Shown: positions 1-8,780 of the stretch, in pieces
Numbering within the stretch: the first letter of the stretch is position 1
Layout of the letters: each line of letters starts with the position of its first letter
NCBI RefSeq assembly: GCF_000235625.1
Contig: NZ_AGTR01000037.1
Coordinates: 25,867 to 89,866, forward strand
Length of the DNA: 64,000 bases
Origin: Marinobacter manganoxydans MnI7-9
Lineage (GTDB): Bacteria > Pseudomonadota > Gammaproteobacteria > Pseudomonadales > Oleiphilaceae
Direction: 5' to 3'
Notes under the pieces: generated by a model
Seen by the model: only the letters and a program-made list of their open reading frames with translations
Databases searched by the model: none
What the model was told of the DNA's origin: nothing
Position numbers and translations under genes: made by a program

Positions 1-657
1 AAGCACCACTTCCCGGCTCAACTCCAGCTCGTCCAGGTCCATATCGGGCTGGTAAAACCGGTTGAACAAAACCACGCCCCGGGCCCCTGACTCTTCGATA
101 CCGGCGACAAACGCAGGCAAGGCCGAGTAGAAAGGCGATAGCTTGACGCTGACCGGAATGCTCACCTGCTCAGTCACTGACCTCACAACCGAGAGTTGCC
201 TCTGTTCCAGTGCCTCCGCAGTTTCCTCCGGATCCGAGGCCAGGTCGTAGAGATTCAGTTCGATGGCATGGGCGCCCGCCGCTTCCAGCTCGCGTGCATG
301 CCGGGTCCAGCCACCTGTCGAGATACCGTTGAGCGAGGCAACCACCGGCACACCCAGTGAATGTCGCAACAGCTCCAACCGCTGCAGGTAGCTGTCCGAT
401 CCCATCTCGAAGAGTTCGGATTCGGGAAAAAACGATCGGGCCTCGGCGTCCATGTTGATCCGCGAATCAATAAACCGGTGAGCCGCCAGCTGCTCCTCCA
501 CAAGCTGCTCCTCGAAGAGGGAATGCATCACCACGGCACCGGCGCCAGCGTCAACACAGGCCTTCAGCGCGTCCAGGTCATCGGTCAGGGGGCTGGCGCC
601 GACCACAAGGGGCGAGCTAAGCTCCAACCCCAGCCAACGGGTTGCCAATTCAGTCAT
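1..657 (-). CDS. Dihydroorotate dehydrogenase-like flavoprotein (partial, C-terminus outside window)
   Basis: The first 219 residues of a TIM-barrel FMN protein of the dihydroorotate dehydrogenase family, cut by the left edge. It starts MTELATRWLGLEL, followed by a phosphate/FMN-type stretch SPLVVGASPLTDD and, later, VSVKLSPFYSALPAF and GVVLFNRFYQPD, all typical of the family. The ATG overlaps the end of nifJ by 8 bases, so the two are translated together. In family terms such proteins sit beside nifJ in many genomes and are probably not the biosynthetic PyrD. A role in electron transfer or flavin redox chemistry linked to the oxidoreductase is inferred from the coupling only. Substrate unknown. 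Confidence 0.85.
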   Translation of the reverse strand, partial: MTELATRWLGLELSSPLVVGASPLTDDLDALKACVDAGAGAVVMHSLFEEQLVEEQLAAHRFIDSRINMDAEARSFFPESELFEMGSDSYLQRLELLRHSLGVPVVASLNGISTGGWTRHARELEAAGAHAIELNLYDLASDPEETAEALEQRQLSVVRSVTEQVSIPVSVKLSPFYSALPAFVAGIEESGARGVVLFNRFYQPDMDLDELELSREVVL

Positions 658-3600
658 GACGTTCACCCTTTTCGTTGTCAGGGTCAGAAGTTTCATGGGG
701 CTCGAAGTGGATCCCCGCCAGCTGCTTGTAGAGCTCACGCTGCTCAGTTGCAGCCTCAGAAGCTGCCGCCACCAGCTGTTCGTAGCGTTGGGGATCCCGC
801 AGCTCCAGCATCCGGAACCGGGCCTCTTCCTGCATATAGGCTTTCATGGTGACTTTCTGACGCAAGGAGTCCAGCTGCAGGGGCGGCAGCCCTTCGTGGA
901 TGCGCCGGGGATCAAACCGGTACAGCGGCCAGGCCCAGCTGTCTACCGCCCGCTTCTGCTGTGCGGGCGAGTGCACCAGGTCGTAACCGTGGGCAATGCA
1001 GGGGCTGTGGGCGATGATCAGTGCCGGGCCGTCGAAGCTCTCGGCTTCCTGCAGGGCCTTGGTGGTGTGGTTGCTGTGGGATTGCATGGCAATCTGGGCC
1101 ACGTAAACGTGACCATAACTCATGGCCAGCAGGCCCAGATCCTTCTTCCGGGTGGCCTTGCCGGCAGCGGCGAACTTGGCAATCGCACCCATGGGGGTGG
1201 CCTTGGACTGCTGCCCGCCAGTGTTGGAATAGACTTCGGTATCGAGTACCAACAGTTTCACATTCTGACCCGAGGCCAGGGCGTGGTCGAGACCGCCATA
1301 ACCAATATCATAGGCCCAGCCGTCGCCCCCTATTACCCAGACACTCTTCGGACAGAGCTCATCGGCCAGACTGTCCAGTTCCCGGGCCTCTGGCGTCTGC
1401 TTGTTCGCCAGCCAGTTCCGCAGCTGCTCAATGGCTGTGCGTCTGGCTGCCATTGCCCATTCATCAACGGTGGTGCAGGCGCTGGTCAGCTCCGGGTAGA
1501 GTCCGTCAGGTAGTTCTTCCCGGAACCCTTCCAGTAACTGCCAGGCCCGACCGACAAGCTTGTCCAGCCCCAGACGCATGCCCAGGCCCAGTTCCGCCGC
1601 GTCCTCAAACAACGAGTTGTTCCAGGTAGGACCACGGCCGTCGGCGTTCACTGTGTACGGAGTGGTGGGCAGATTGCCACCATAGATCGAGGAACATCCG
1701 GTGGCGTTGGCAATCAGCAACCGATCGCCCACCAGCTGGGTTAGCAGACGGATGTAGGGTGTTTCACCGCAGCCGGAGCAGGCGCCGGAATATTCGAACA
1801 GGGGAATCAGCAGCGGCAGGGATTTGAAGTCCCGGGGGATACGGTCTCTGGGCACATCCGGCAATTGCCGGAAAAACGCCAGGTTCTCTGCCTCTACCTC
1901 ACGGTGCGCTTCGATCGGCTGCATATTGATGGCTTTGCGTTTGGGCTGGGTCCGGTCCTTTGCCGGGCAGACCTCGACACACAAGCCACAGCCGGTGCAG
2001 TCATCAGGCGCCACCTGAATACGGTAATCCAGTCCCTCCAGCTCCGAGGTGTGGGTTTCCGGCACCACCTCGAACGCCTCTGGCGCCCCTTTGACCGTCT
2101 CGGGCTCAAACACCTTGCTGGTGATCGCGGTGTGCGGGCAGATCATTGCGCAGAAGTTGCACTGCACGCAAAGGTCAGATTCCCAGATGGGGATCTCCAG
2201 GGCGATACTTCGCTTTTCATACTGGCTGGTTCCCGTTGGCCAGGTACCATCCGGCGGAAAAGCACTGACCGGCAGCTTGTCCCCCTGCCCTTCCAGCAAC
2301 AGGCGGGTGACTTTCTGCACAAAGTCCGGCGCATCCTCCGGCACTCTTGGTGGCCGGGTGCGGGTGGCCGTTACCTTGTCCGGTACCGGTACCTCGTGCA
2401 GGTTGTCCAGTGCCGAGTCCACCGCTTCCACGTTGCGGCGCACCACTTCCGGCCCGCGGCGGCCCCAGGTTTTACGAATGGATTCCTTGATGTGGGCAAT
2501 GGCCTCATCCCGGGGCAGGATATCCGCCAGGGCGAAGAAGCAGACCTGCATTACCGTGTTGATCCGTCGTTCCAGCCCCGCTTTTTCCGCCACTTCGGCG
2601 GCATCGATCACAAACAGTCGGGCCTTGCGCTCAACCAGCGCCCGCTGGACCTCTTCCGACAGCCGGTCCCAGACCTCCTCTTTCGGCCAGGGCACATTGA
2701 GCAGCACCGTTGCACCCTCGGCGGCATGTTCCAGCACATCAAAACGCTCCAGGAACTGGGGTGCATGAATGGCCACGAACTGGGCCCTGTTGATCAGATA
2801 GCTGGAGCGGATCGGCAGCGGACCGAACCGCAGGTGGGATACCGTGGTGGCACCGGATTTCTTGGAGTCATAGACGAAATGGCCCTGGGCAAACAGATCC
2901 GTGCCCTCGCCCAGAATCTTGATGCTGGCCTTGTTGCTGCTGACGGTGCCATCAGCGCCCAGACCGAAGAACAGGGCCCGGCGGGTTTTCGGGGACTCAA
3001 TGTCCAGTTCGCTGTCCACATCCAGGGAGAGATGGCTGACATCGTCCCGCACGCCAACGGTAAAACGGGTTTTCGGCGCTTCGGCTTTCAGTTGGTCGAA
3101 AATGGCGCAGACCATGGCCGGGGTAAATTCCCGGGAAGACAGACCATAGCGCCCCCCGATCACCCGGGGCAGCACCTTGCGATCGCCCCGGCTGTAAGCT
3201 TCCATCAAGGCGCCACTGACTTCCAGCAACAGGGGCTCACCCTGGGCTCCGGGTTCCTTGGTACGGTCCAGGACTGCCAGGTGCTCGACCGTATCCGGCA
3301 AAGCGCTCAGGAAACGGTCGGTGGCAAAGGGCCGGAACAGGCGCACCTTGAGGACCCCGACTTTCTCGCCCTGCTCCAGCAGCCACTCCACCGTCTCATG
3401 GGCGCATTCGGCCCCGGAACCCATCAGGATGACCACCCGGTCGGCCTCGGGGTGGCCGAAATAATCAAACAGCCGGTACTGGCGCCCGGTAATGCCGGCA
3501 AACCGGTCCATCACGGCTTCAAGTTTGTCCGGAAACGCCTGATAGAACGGGTTGATTGCCTCCCGGGCCTGGAAGAAGGCGTCCGGGTTCTGGGAGGTGC

Positions 3601-4243
3601 CGCGAACCACTGGCCGGTCCGGTGTCATCCGGCGGCTGCGATGTGCTTCAACTCCGTCGTGCGATACCAGCGCCTGCAAATCCTGGTCACTGAGCGCCGC
3701 AATCTTGGAGATTTCATGGGAGGTGCGAAAGCCGTCGAAGAAATGCATCACCGGCACCCGGCTTTCCAGGGTGACGGCGTGGCCGATGGCCGCAAGGTCC
3801 TGGGCCTCCTGTACCGATCCCGACGCCAGCAGGGCAAAACCGGTACCGCGGGCGCTCATCACATCAGAATGGTCGCAGAAAATGGACAAAGCATGGGTGG
3901 CAATGCTGCGGGCGGCAATGTGCATGCAGAACGGCGACAGCTCGCCGGCAATCTTGTACAGATTGGGCAGCATCAACAGCAGTCCCTGGGAGGCGGTAAA
4001 GGTGGTCACCAGGGAACCGGCCTGCAGTGCCCCGTGCATGGCACCCGCGGCACCAGCCTCGGACTGCATTTCGACCACACTTGGCACCTGCCCCCAGAGA
4101 TTGGGCTTGCCCAGGGCCGCCCAGTCATCAGCGTGTTCGCCCATCACTGAAGCGGGCGTAATCGGATAGATGGCAATGGTCTCGCTCAGGCGGTAAGCCA
4201 CTGAGGACACCGCTTCATTGCCGTCGAGGGTATGAAACTCCAT
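650..4243 (-). CDS. nifJ: Pyruvate:ferredoxin (flavodoxin) oxidoreductase
   Basis: A full-length single-chain PFOR of 1197 residues that oxidises pyruvate and CoA to acetyl-CoA and CO2, passing electrons to ferredoxin or flavodoxin in the cytosol. The pyrimidine-binding and gamma domains occupy the first half. Two 4Fe-4S ferredoxin motifs follow, CVQCNFCAMICP near residue 690 and CTGCGLCVEVCP near 748. A cysteine cluster SGACSGCGETPY and the TPP/Mg motif GGDGWAYDIGYGG near 970 complete the catalytic part. ATG at 4243 is preferred over the in-frame GTG at 4249 because AGGGAG lies 8 bases before the ATG but only 2 before the GTG. The stop overlaps the dehydrogenase-like gene downstream. A PFOR in an apparently respiring organism suggests low-oxygen use or pyruvate overflow. 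Confidence 0.96.
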   Translation of the reverse strand: MEFHTLDGNEAVSSVAYRLSETIAIYPITPASVMGEHADDWAALGKPNLWGQVPSVVEMQSEAGAAGAMHGALQAGSLVTTFTASQGLLLMLPNLYKIAGELSPFCMHIAARSIATHALSIFCDHSDVMSARGTGFALLASGSVQEAQDLAAIGHAVTLESRVPVMHFFDGFRTSHEISKIAALSDQDLQALVSHDGVEAHRSRRMTPDRPVVRGTSQNPDAFFQAREAINPFYQAFPDKLEAVMDRFAGITGRQYRLFDYFGHPEADRVVILMGSGAECAHETVEWLLEQGEKVGVLKVRLFRPFATDRFLSALPDTVEHLAVLDRTKEPGAQGEPLLLEVSGALMEAYSRGDRKVLPRVIGGRYGLSSREFTPAMVCAIFDQLKAEAPKTRFTVGVRDDVSHLSLDVDSELDIESPKTRRALFFGLGADGTVSSNKASIKILGEGTDLFAQGHFVYDSKKSGATTVSHLRFGPLPIRSSYLINRAQFVAIHAPQFLERFDVLEHAAEGATVLLNVPWPKEEVWDRLSEEVQRALVERKARLFVIDAAEVAEKAGLERRINTVMQVCFFALADILPRDEAIAHIKESIRKTWGRRGPEVVRRNVEAVDSALDNLHEVPVPDKVTATRTRPPRVPEDAPDFVQKVTRLLLEGQGDKLPVSAFPPDGTWPTGTSQYEKRSIALEIPIWESDLCVQCNFCAMICPHTAITSKVFEPETVKGAPEAFEVVPETHTSELEGLDYRIQVAPDDCTGCGLCVEVCPAKDRTQPKRKAINMQPIEAHREVEAENLAFFRQLPDVPRDRIPRDFKSLPLLIPLFEYSGACSGCGETPYIRLLTQLVGDRLLIANATGCSSIYGGNLPTTPYTVNADGRGPTWNNSLFEDAAELGLGMRLGLDKLVGRAWQLLEGFREELPDGLYPELTSACTTVDEWAMAARRTAIEQLRNWLANKQTPEARELDSLADELCPKSVWVIGGDGWAYDIGYGGLDHALASGQNVKLLVLDTEVYSNTGGQQSKATPMGAIAKFAAAGKATRKKDLGLLAMSYGHVYVAQIAMQSHSNHTTKALQEAESFDGPALIIAHSPCIAHGYDLVHSPAQQKRAVDSWAWPLYRFDPRRIHEGLPPLQLDSLRQKVTMKAYMQEEARFRMLELRDPQRYEQLVAAASEAATEQRELYKQLAGIHFEPHETSDPDNEKGERHD

Positions 4244-4353
4244 GGCCACGACTCCCTGTGGTGAGGCCGGCAGACAGCTTTGAGTCTAGTATCGACGGTG
4301 ACAACCGCAAGAGGGCGGGTTTGATCTGAGACAGGTTTGGGGAAGAAACAGGA

Positions 4354-5484
4354 TCAGGACTTGCCTGCTCCGGTTTTGATCAGGTGCTGAAACAGGAACT
4401 GGTAGTCTCCGGCCAGTCTGGATGCCCGCCAACCTTCTGGCGGACAGGCTGATGCGCCCTTTTCCAGCATGGCTTCGAGGCTGTCGGCGGCAGCTTCAGC
4501 CTCTCGCTCCGCATCCTGTTCATGGCTGTCATAGCGACACAGTTCCGGCACGTACTCGCGATAGGCCAGGCGATCCGGCGCCAATGGGACACAACCTGAC
4601 GCCATGGCTTCGAGCATCGACAGCCCCTGGAAATCGTGCAAAGCCGTGGAGATCACAATATCCGCCTGACGCAGCAAATGATCGTAGTCTTCACGGCTTT
4701 CCAGAAACCCCCAGTGTTCGATGCAATGACCAAACTGTTCCCGGATCCGGTCAAATGCCTTCGGATAGCTGCGAAATCGCTCACCCACCACACTCAACCT
4801 GAACGGCATCGAACGCTGGTCCAGCACCTGCAGGAACTTCAGCAGACGGTCAGGCCCCTTGTCGTATTCCCAGCGATGGTTCCAGAGCAGATGGGGGCAG
4901 GCCCGGTTCATAAGTGGCCGGCGATCAGCAAACAACCGGTCCTCAATCGGCACCGGTATCACCCGGGACTTGTCACGCAGCGTTTCGATCAGTCCTTCGG
5001 GCACTTCATCGGGCAGCTTCTGGAGGAAAGAGGTGGCGCCTGCCAGAAAACTGTCCCGGTTCCAGCCACTGTTGAATATCACACAATCGGCAGACAGCGC
5101 ACTGTAGAGGTTCACCATCTGCGGATCGGCACTGCTGTTCTGGCCGCTGGATACCGGAAAGGCGAACTGGTTTTCATGCATGTACAGCAGGCAGGGGGTG
5201 TGAGCAAGACGCGGGTGCAGCCCTCGGAGGGTTGCCAGATCCACCATGGATGTCGCAATGATCAGATCCCAGTGTTCCTGCAGGAGTGGCTCGTTCAGCC
5301 AGCTCAGTGGATTGCCACGGATACGCCAGCGGAAGAACCTGGGCGGCAGAACAAGACTCTGCCATTCATAACGCGGAAACATGGCGCCTAACTGCTCCCG
5401 CCAGCGCCTGTGACTGGCGGCATCGTAGCCAGACAGAAGGAGTATTCTCGGCGTGGTTCCAGAGGTCGTCATACGATGTCTCAC
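4354..5484 (-). CDS. Glycosyltransferase related to tRNA-queuosine alpha-mannosyltransferase (DUF3524/QTMAN family)
   Basis: A 376-residue GT-B glycosyltransferase. The N-terminal half carries the family signature: ILLLSGYDAASHRRWR, the LPPRFFRWRIRGNPLSW stretch and LLYMHENQFAFP. The C-terminal half has the nucleotide-sugar donor features VVGERFRSYPK, ALHDFQGLSMLEAMASGC and PLAPDRLAYREYVP. The eukaryotic relative GTDC1/QTMAN mannosylates queuosine-34 of tRNA-Asp; whether this bacterial homologue does the same is inference. The GTG at 5484 touches the stop of the MFS gene; an ATG at 5472 (MTTSGTTPR) is an equally possible start. It is the last gene of an overlapping operon with fetA, fetB and the MFS gene. 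No queuosine biosynthesis gene lies nearby. Confidence 0.85.
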   Translation of the reverse strand: MRHRMTTSGTTPRILLLSGYDAASHRRWREQLGAMFPRYEWQSLVLPPRFFRWRIRGNPLSWLNEPLLQEHWDLIIATSMVDLATLRGLHPRLAHTPCLLYMHENQFAFPVSSGQNSSADPQMVNLYSALSADCVIFNSGWNRDSFLAGATSFLQKLPDEVPEGLIETLRDKSRVIPVPIEDRLFADRRPLMNRACPHLLWNHRWEYDKGPDRLLKFLQVLDQRSMPFRLSVVGERFRSYPKAFDRIREQFGHCIEHWGFLESREDYDHLLRQADIVISTALHDFQGLSMLEAMASGCVPLAPDRLAYREYVPELCRYDSHEQDAEREAEAAADSLEAMLEKGASACPPEGWRASRLAGDYQFLFQHLIKTGAGKS

Positions 5485-6668
5485 TAACCAGCCTGAACCT
5501 CAGGCCGAGCCCGGGAGAGCGCCCAAAGCCCGAGCACCGGACCAGGGAACAGCAGGAGAACCACCCAGACATTCAACTGGCCCCAGAGCCCACTGGTCAG
5601 CCAGATGGCAGGCAGCGTCAGACCAAACCCGACCGCATTCATCACCGCCAGAGAGGAGCCTACCGACTCCCTCGGCGCCGTTGCCGAGGCCAGCGCCGAG
5701 AATTGAGGTGAGTCGGCAACCACAGCAATGCCCCAGACAATGAGCAAAACGATCAGCAAGGCCGGCGATAGTCCGTTCAGCCAGGGGTAAACCAGGCAGA
5801 AGGCCCCGGACACCATCAGGGCTCGCCGGGCCACCCATTCACTACCCCGTGTTCGGCTGAGCCGGCCACCACCGACGCAACCTGCCGCACCAATGCCAAT
5901 GACAGCAAACGACAACCAGGGAATAAGTGCGTCACTCTGCCCCATCCGCTGCAGCTCCCGGCCGATGAGCAGGGGTGTTAATGTCCAGAACGCGTAGAGC
6001 TCCCACATATGGCCGAAGTAACCACCGGCCACTGCCCGGAATCTCGGGATGCGCAGAGCCGCCAGCCCCTGGCTGAGGGGCAATCGCCCGCTGCTTCTAG
6101 GCAGGTGCGGGCCGTCACCCAGCAGAAACACCAGCAGCCCTCCGGCCACGGCAAGACAGGACGCCGCCATCAGCGGCCACTCCCAGGGCATGCCCAGGGT
6201 TGCTCCGCGCATCAGGTGGGGCAGCGCCGTTCCCAGTGTCAGCATGCCCACCAGCCAGGCCAGGGCAGCCCCGGCATACTTTGGCGTCCAGGCAATGACC
6301 ATTTTCATGCCCAGGGGATAGATCCCGGCCAGACACAGCCCGGTGGCAAAGCGCAGGAGGAAATCGAGCGGCGGCGCACCGGCAGCGAAAATAAATCCAC
6401 CGTTAACCAGAGCCCCCAACAGGCTCGACAGCGCAAAGATCCGACTCGCGCCAAAGCGGTCGGCCAGGCCGGTCACCGCAATGGTCAGGGTGCCTGCGAT
6501 AAACCCGGCCTGCACCGCCAATGTCAGCCGCCCGAGATCACTCTCGGTCAGGCCCAGCTCGCCGGCCAGCGACAACCAGACACCGTTGATACTGAACCAG
6601 AGCGAGGTGCCGAAAAGCTGGGCCAGAACGATCACAGGGAGGGGGTAACGTCGTAGCAGGTCGATCAT
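5484..6668 (-). CDS. MFS transporter
   Basis: A 394-residue, roughly 12-helix major facilitator protein of the inner membrane. The loop after helix 2 contains GLADRFGASRIFALSS, a recognisable motif A. The other half has the related loop GGGRLSRTRGSEWVARRA. Helix 5 carries GLCLAGIYPLGMKM and a helix near residue 320 carries the acidic VVADSPQFSALAS. The start is the ATG overlapping the fetB stop by four bases (ATGA). The reading frame stays open far upstream, but that part is antisense-like shadow of fetB. Substrate cannot be read from sequence. Sitting behind fetAB hints at export of a metal or metal ligand, which is only inference. Confidence 0.85.
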   Translation of the reverse strand: MIDLLRRYPLPVIVLAQLFGTSLWFSINGVWLSLAGELGLTESDLGRLTLAVQAGFIAGTLTIAVTGLADRFGASRIFALSSLLGALVNGGFIFAAGAPPLDFLLRFATGLCLAGIYPLGMKMVIAWTPKYAGAALAWLVGMLTLGTALPHLMRGATLGMPWEWPLMAASCLAVAGGLLVFLLGDGPHLPRSSGRLPLSQGLAALRIPRFRAVAGGYFGHMWELYAFWTLTPLLIGRELQRMGQSDALIPWLSFAVIGIGAAGCVGGGRLSRTRGSEWVARRALMVSGAFCLVYPWLNGLSPALLIVLLIVWGIAVVADSPQFSALASATAPRESVGSSLAVMNAVGFGLTLPAIWLTSGLWGQLNVWVVLLLFPGPVLGLWALSRARPEVQAG

Positions 6669-7462
6669 TGTTTCACCAGTCGGTCCAGTCGCAGGCGCTC
6701 CCGGTCGTCGAACAGTCTTCGCCCGCCCCAGGAAACTGCCATCAGGGCACCAAATCCGGTGCCGACGGTGATGATCAGCATCACCAGGATCTGGTATTTC
6801 ACCGCCACTGCCGGCGGGCTGCCTGCGAGAATCTGGCCGGTCATCATACCGGGCAGGCTGACGATACCGGCAGCGGCCATGGCGTTGATGGATGGCATCA
6901 TACCACTGCGCATGGCGTCTCTCCGGATATCTTCCAGCGCCTGCTTCCAGGTCTGGCCCAGCATCAGGCGGTTCTCGATGACGGCCCGCTGCCGCCAGAC
7001 CGATTCGTTCAAACGATCCAGCGCCAGGCTGACGCCTGTCATGGTGTTTCCGAGCATCATGCCCAGAAGGGGAATGGCATACTGTGGGGTGTACCAGGGG
7101 TCTGGGCCGATCACTACCGAGAGCGCCAGTACCGTCACCGAGAAGGACGATACGAACATCGATCCGGTGCCGATACCGAACGCCCACCAGCCCTGGAGTC
7201 TTCGGCCCTGACGTGCCACAACCTCCCGGCCGGCAACCAGAAGCATGACCAGGGCCATCAGGGCGATCCATTGGAAACCGGACGACGCAAACAGTGCCTC
7301 CAGAACCAGCCCGATCAGCGCCAGCTGAATCACCGTTCGAAGTGCAGCGATCAACAGGTTTCGGGTAATGCCCAGTCGGGCCAGATACCCCGTCCCAGCC
7401 AGGGCGAGCACCAGCAGCGCAGCCAGACCCAACTTCCACCAGGCCAGATCAATCACTTCCAT
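6665..7462 (-). CDS. fetB: FetB-type iron export ABC transporter permease (UPF0014)
   Basis: A 265-residue membrane protein with about six hydrophobic segments. It matches the FetB/YbbM family through GTGYLARLGITRNLLIAALR, the conserved loop YTPQYAIPLLGMMLGNTMTG and the motif AAGIVSLPGMMTGQILAG near residues 195-215. In Escherichia coli the FetA-FetB pair exports iron and protects against oxidative stress. The chosen ATG (MEVIDLAWW) overlaps the end of fetA by 14 bases; the open frame further upstream is a shadow of fetA. The stop overlaps the MFS start by four bases, so all four genes should be one transcript. Confidence 0.92.
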   Translation of the reverse strand: MEVIDLAWWKLGLAALLVLALAGTGYLARLGITRNLLIAALRTVIQLALIGLVLEALFASSGFQWIALMALVMLLVAGREVVARQGRRLQGWWAFGIGTGSMFVSSFSVTVLALSVVIGPDPWYTPQYAIPLLGMMLGNTMTGVSLALDRLNESVWRQRAVIENRLMLGQTWKQALEDIRRDAMRSGMMPSINAMAAAGIVSLPGMMTGQILAGSPPAVAVKYQILVMLIITVGTGFGALMAVSWGGRRLFDDRERLRLDRLVKQ

Positions 7463-8081
7463 CTGCGCGCTCCAGACTGGTGCCAAGAATCCGGTAATGG
7501 GCATCGGCCACCCGATGAATCTGGCCAACATCATGGGCGACCCAGAGCACTGCGATCTGCCGCCTCCGGATTTCCTCAAGCAACCAGGTTTCAATCGCTT
7601 CTGTGCTGTCGTTGTCGAGGTTGGCGGTGGGTTCGTCCAGTAAGAGAACCTCAGGCTCAAGCAGCAGGGCCCGCCAGAGCGCCAGCCGCTGCCGCTCACC
7701 GGAAGACAACCGGCTTACCGACCACTCCAGCACCTCGGGCGGGAAGCCCAGCGCTGACGGCAAATCTGCCTTCACATGATCCGGGAAGTGACCTCCAACC
7801 TCATCAAACCACCACTGGCTGTCTGCCGGCACCATCACCACCCGGCTTCGCCATTGGTGGGCGGGCAAATCCTCCTGGCAGGTATCAGCCACAGACACGG
7901 TGCCCCCATGGGGCTCCAGGTCCGCCACGGCTCTCAGCAGCCGACTCTTGCCACTGCCTGACGGACCGGACAGACAGACAACCTGTCCACCAGGTACCGT
8001 CAAAGACACGTTACTGAGAGTGCCAACACAGAGATTTTTCAGGACCAAATCTGTCAAGATAGCCTCATCAGGGCTCGCCAA
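7449..8081 (-). CDS. fetA: FetA-type ABC transporter ATP-binding protein
   Basis: A compact 210-residue ABC ATPase, partner of the following permease. Walker A is GPSGSGKS (about residue 39), the signature is LSSGERQRLAL, Walker B is VLLLDEPTANLD and the switch histidine lies in WVAHD. The frame has no ATG start: a stop lies two codons above the TTG at 8081, so the start must be this TTG or the TTG a few codons later (TDLVLKNL). An out-of-frame ATG seven bases upstream opens only six codons. This leaves either a genuine weak start or a recent one-base change at the 5' end. Faces the outer membrane protein gene across 65 bases. Confidence 0.88.
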   Translation of the reverse strand: MASPDEAILTDLVLKNLCVGTLSNVSLTVPGGQVVCLSGPSGSGKSRLLRAVADLEPHGGTVSVADTCQEDLPAHQWRSRVVMVPADSQWWFDEVGGHFPDHVKADLPSALGFPPEVLEWSVSRLSSGERQRLALWRALLLEPEVLLLDEPTANLDNDSTEAIETWLLEEIRRRQIAVLWVAHDVGQIHRVADAHYRILGTSLERADGSD

Positions 8082-8146
8082 TGTTCATAACGGATATACC
8101 ATTGCACAGTGTCCTGCCAACAACCAGCCACACAGGCCAGGGATGT

Positions 8147-8773
8147 ATGAAGCTTCGATCTCTTGTTACGTTCACACTGGCAGTTGCACTGATTGCCCCG
8201 CCGTTGGCAGCAGAGGTCAGTCTGGCACCGTTTGCCGGTTTTCGCATGAGCAGTTCGGTGGATATCGAGACCGCCGGCGCCAGCACCTCAGACCAGATCG
8301 ACTTCCGGGATTCCGCCAGCCAGGGACTGGTGTTCAATTTTGATCTGGCAGAGCCCGGCAAACAGGGAGAGATTTATTTCGGCCGGCAGAACACCTCCGC
8401 CCGACTGGACAATGGTCTGTTTGCACCGAGCCTGGATTCCATCGACCTGACCATCTACCAGCTCCAGTTCGGCGGGCTGTATTTCCCGGCTGGCCAGAAT
8501 CATGGCGGGTTTGTCTCTGGTGTGTTCGGCGTTACCCGCCTCGAGCCGGACGATTCACGGTATGAAACCCATCACCGGGCCGCCCTGTCCATTGGCGGCG
8601 GGTACCAGTTTTTCCTGACGGAACAACTGCGCCTGAGGCTCGATCTGCGTGGTGTTTACACAGCCCTGAACTCGGGCGGCTCCGCGTTCTGCTCCGGCGG
8701 CTGCGAACTCAGATTCGACAGCAGCGGCTACCTGCAGGTGGAAGCCGCCGCAGGGCTGGCCATTCGGTTCTGA
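8147..8773 (+). CDS. Predicted outer membrane beta-barrel protein
   Basis: A 208-residue secreted protein. MKLRSLVTFTLAVALIAPP followed by LAA is a clear Sec signal peptide. The mature part shows alternating hydrophobic strands and ends in AGLAIRF, the terminal phenylalanine usual for BAM-inserted barrels. A close cysteine pair (CSGGC) lies near residue 180, probably a loop disulfide. The ATG at 8147 follows CCAGGGATGT; the open frame upstream lacks a ribosome site and would precede the signal peptide, so it is excluded. Divergent from fetA. Function not recognised; the size suits a small eight-stranded barrel. Confidence 0.7.
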   Translation: MKLRSLVTFTLAVALIAPPLAAEVSLAPFAGFRMSSSVDIETAGASTSDQIDFRDSASQGLVFNFDLAEPGKQGEIYFGRQNTSARLDNGLFAPSLDSIDLTIYQLQFGGLYFPAGQNHGGFVSGVFGVTRLEPDDSRYETHHRAALSIGGGYQFFLTEQLRLRLDLRGVYTALNSGGSAFCSGGCELRFDSSGYLQVEAAAGLAIRF

Positions 8774-8780
8774 AGCCCGG

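Noticed and set aside
1865-4150. Open frame of 761 codons on the plus strand opposite nifJ
   Set aside because: It mirrors nifJ, has no recognisable domain and no ribosome site; long antisense frames are common in GC-rich coding DNA.
6669-7439. N-terminal extension of the MFS protein to about 650 residues
   Set aside because: The extra part is read from within fetB in another frame and has low-complexity composition; the ATGA start at 6668 gives a normal MFS length.
8073-8093. Six-codon frame before fetA as a regulatory leader peptide
   Set aside because: Too short and without a distinctive codon pattern; kept only as a note in the fetA entry.
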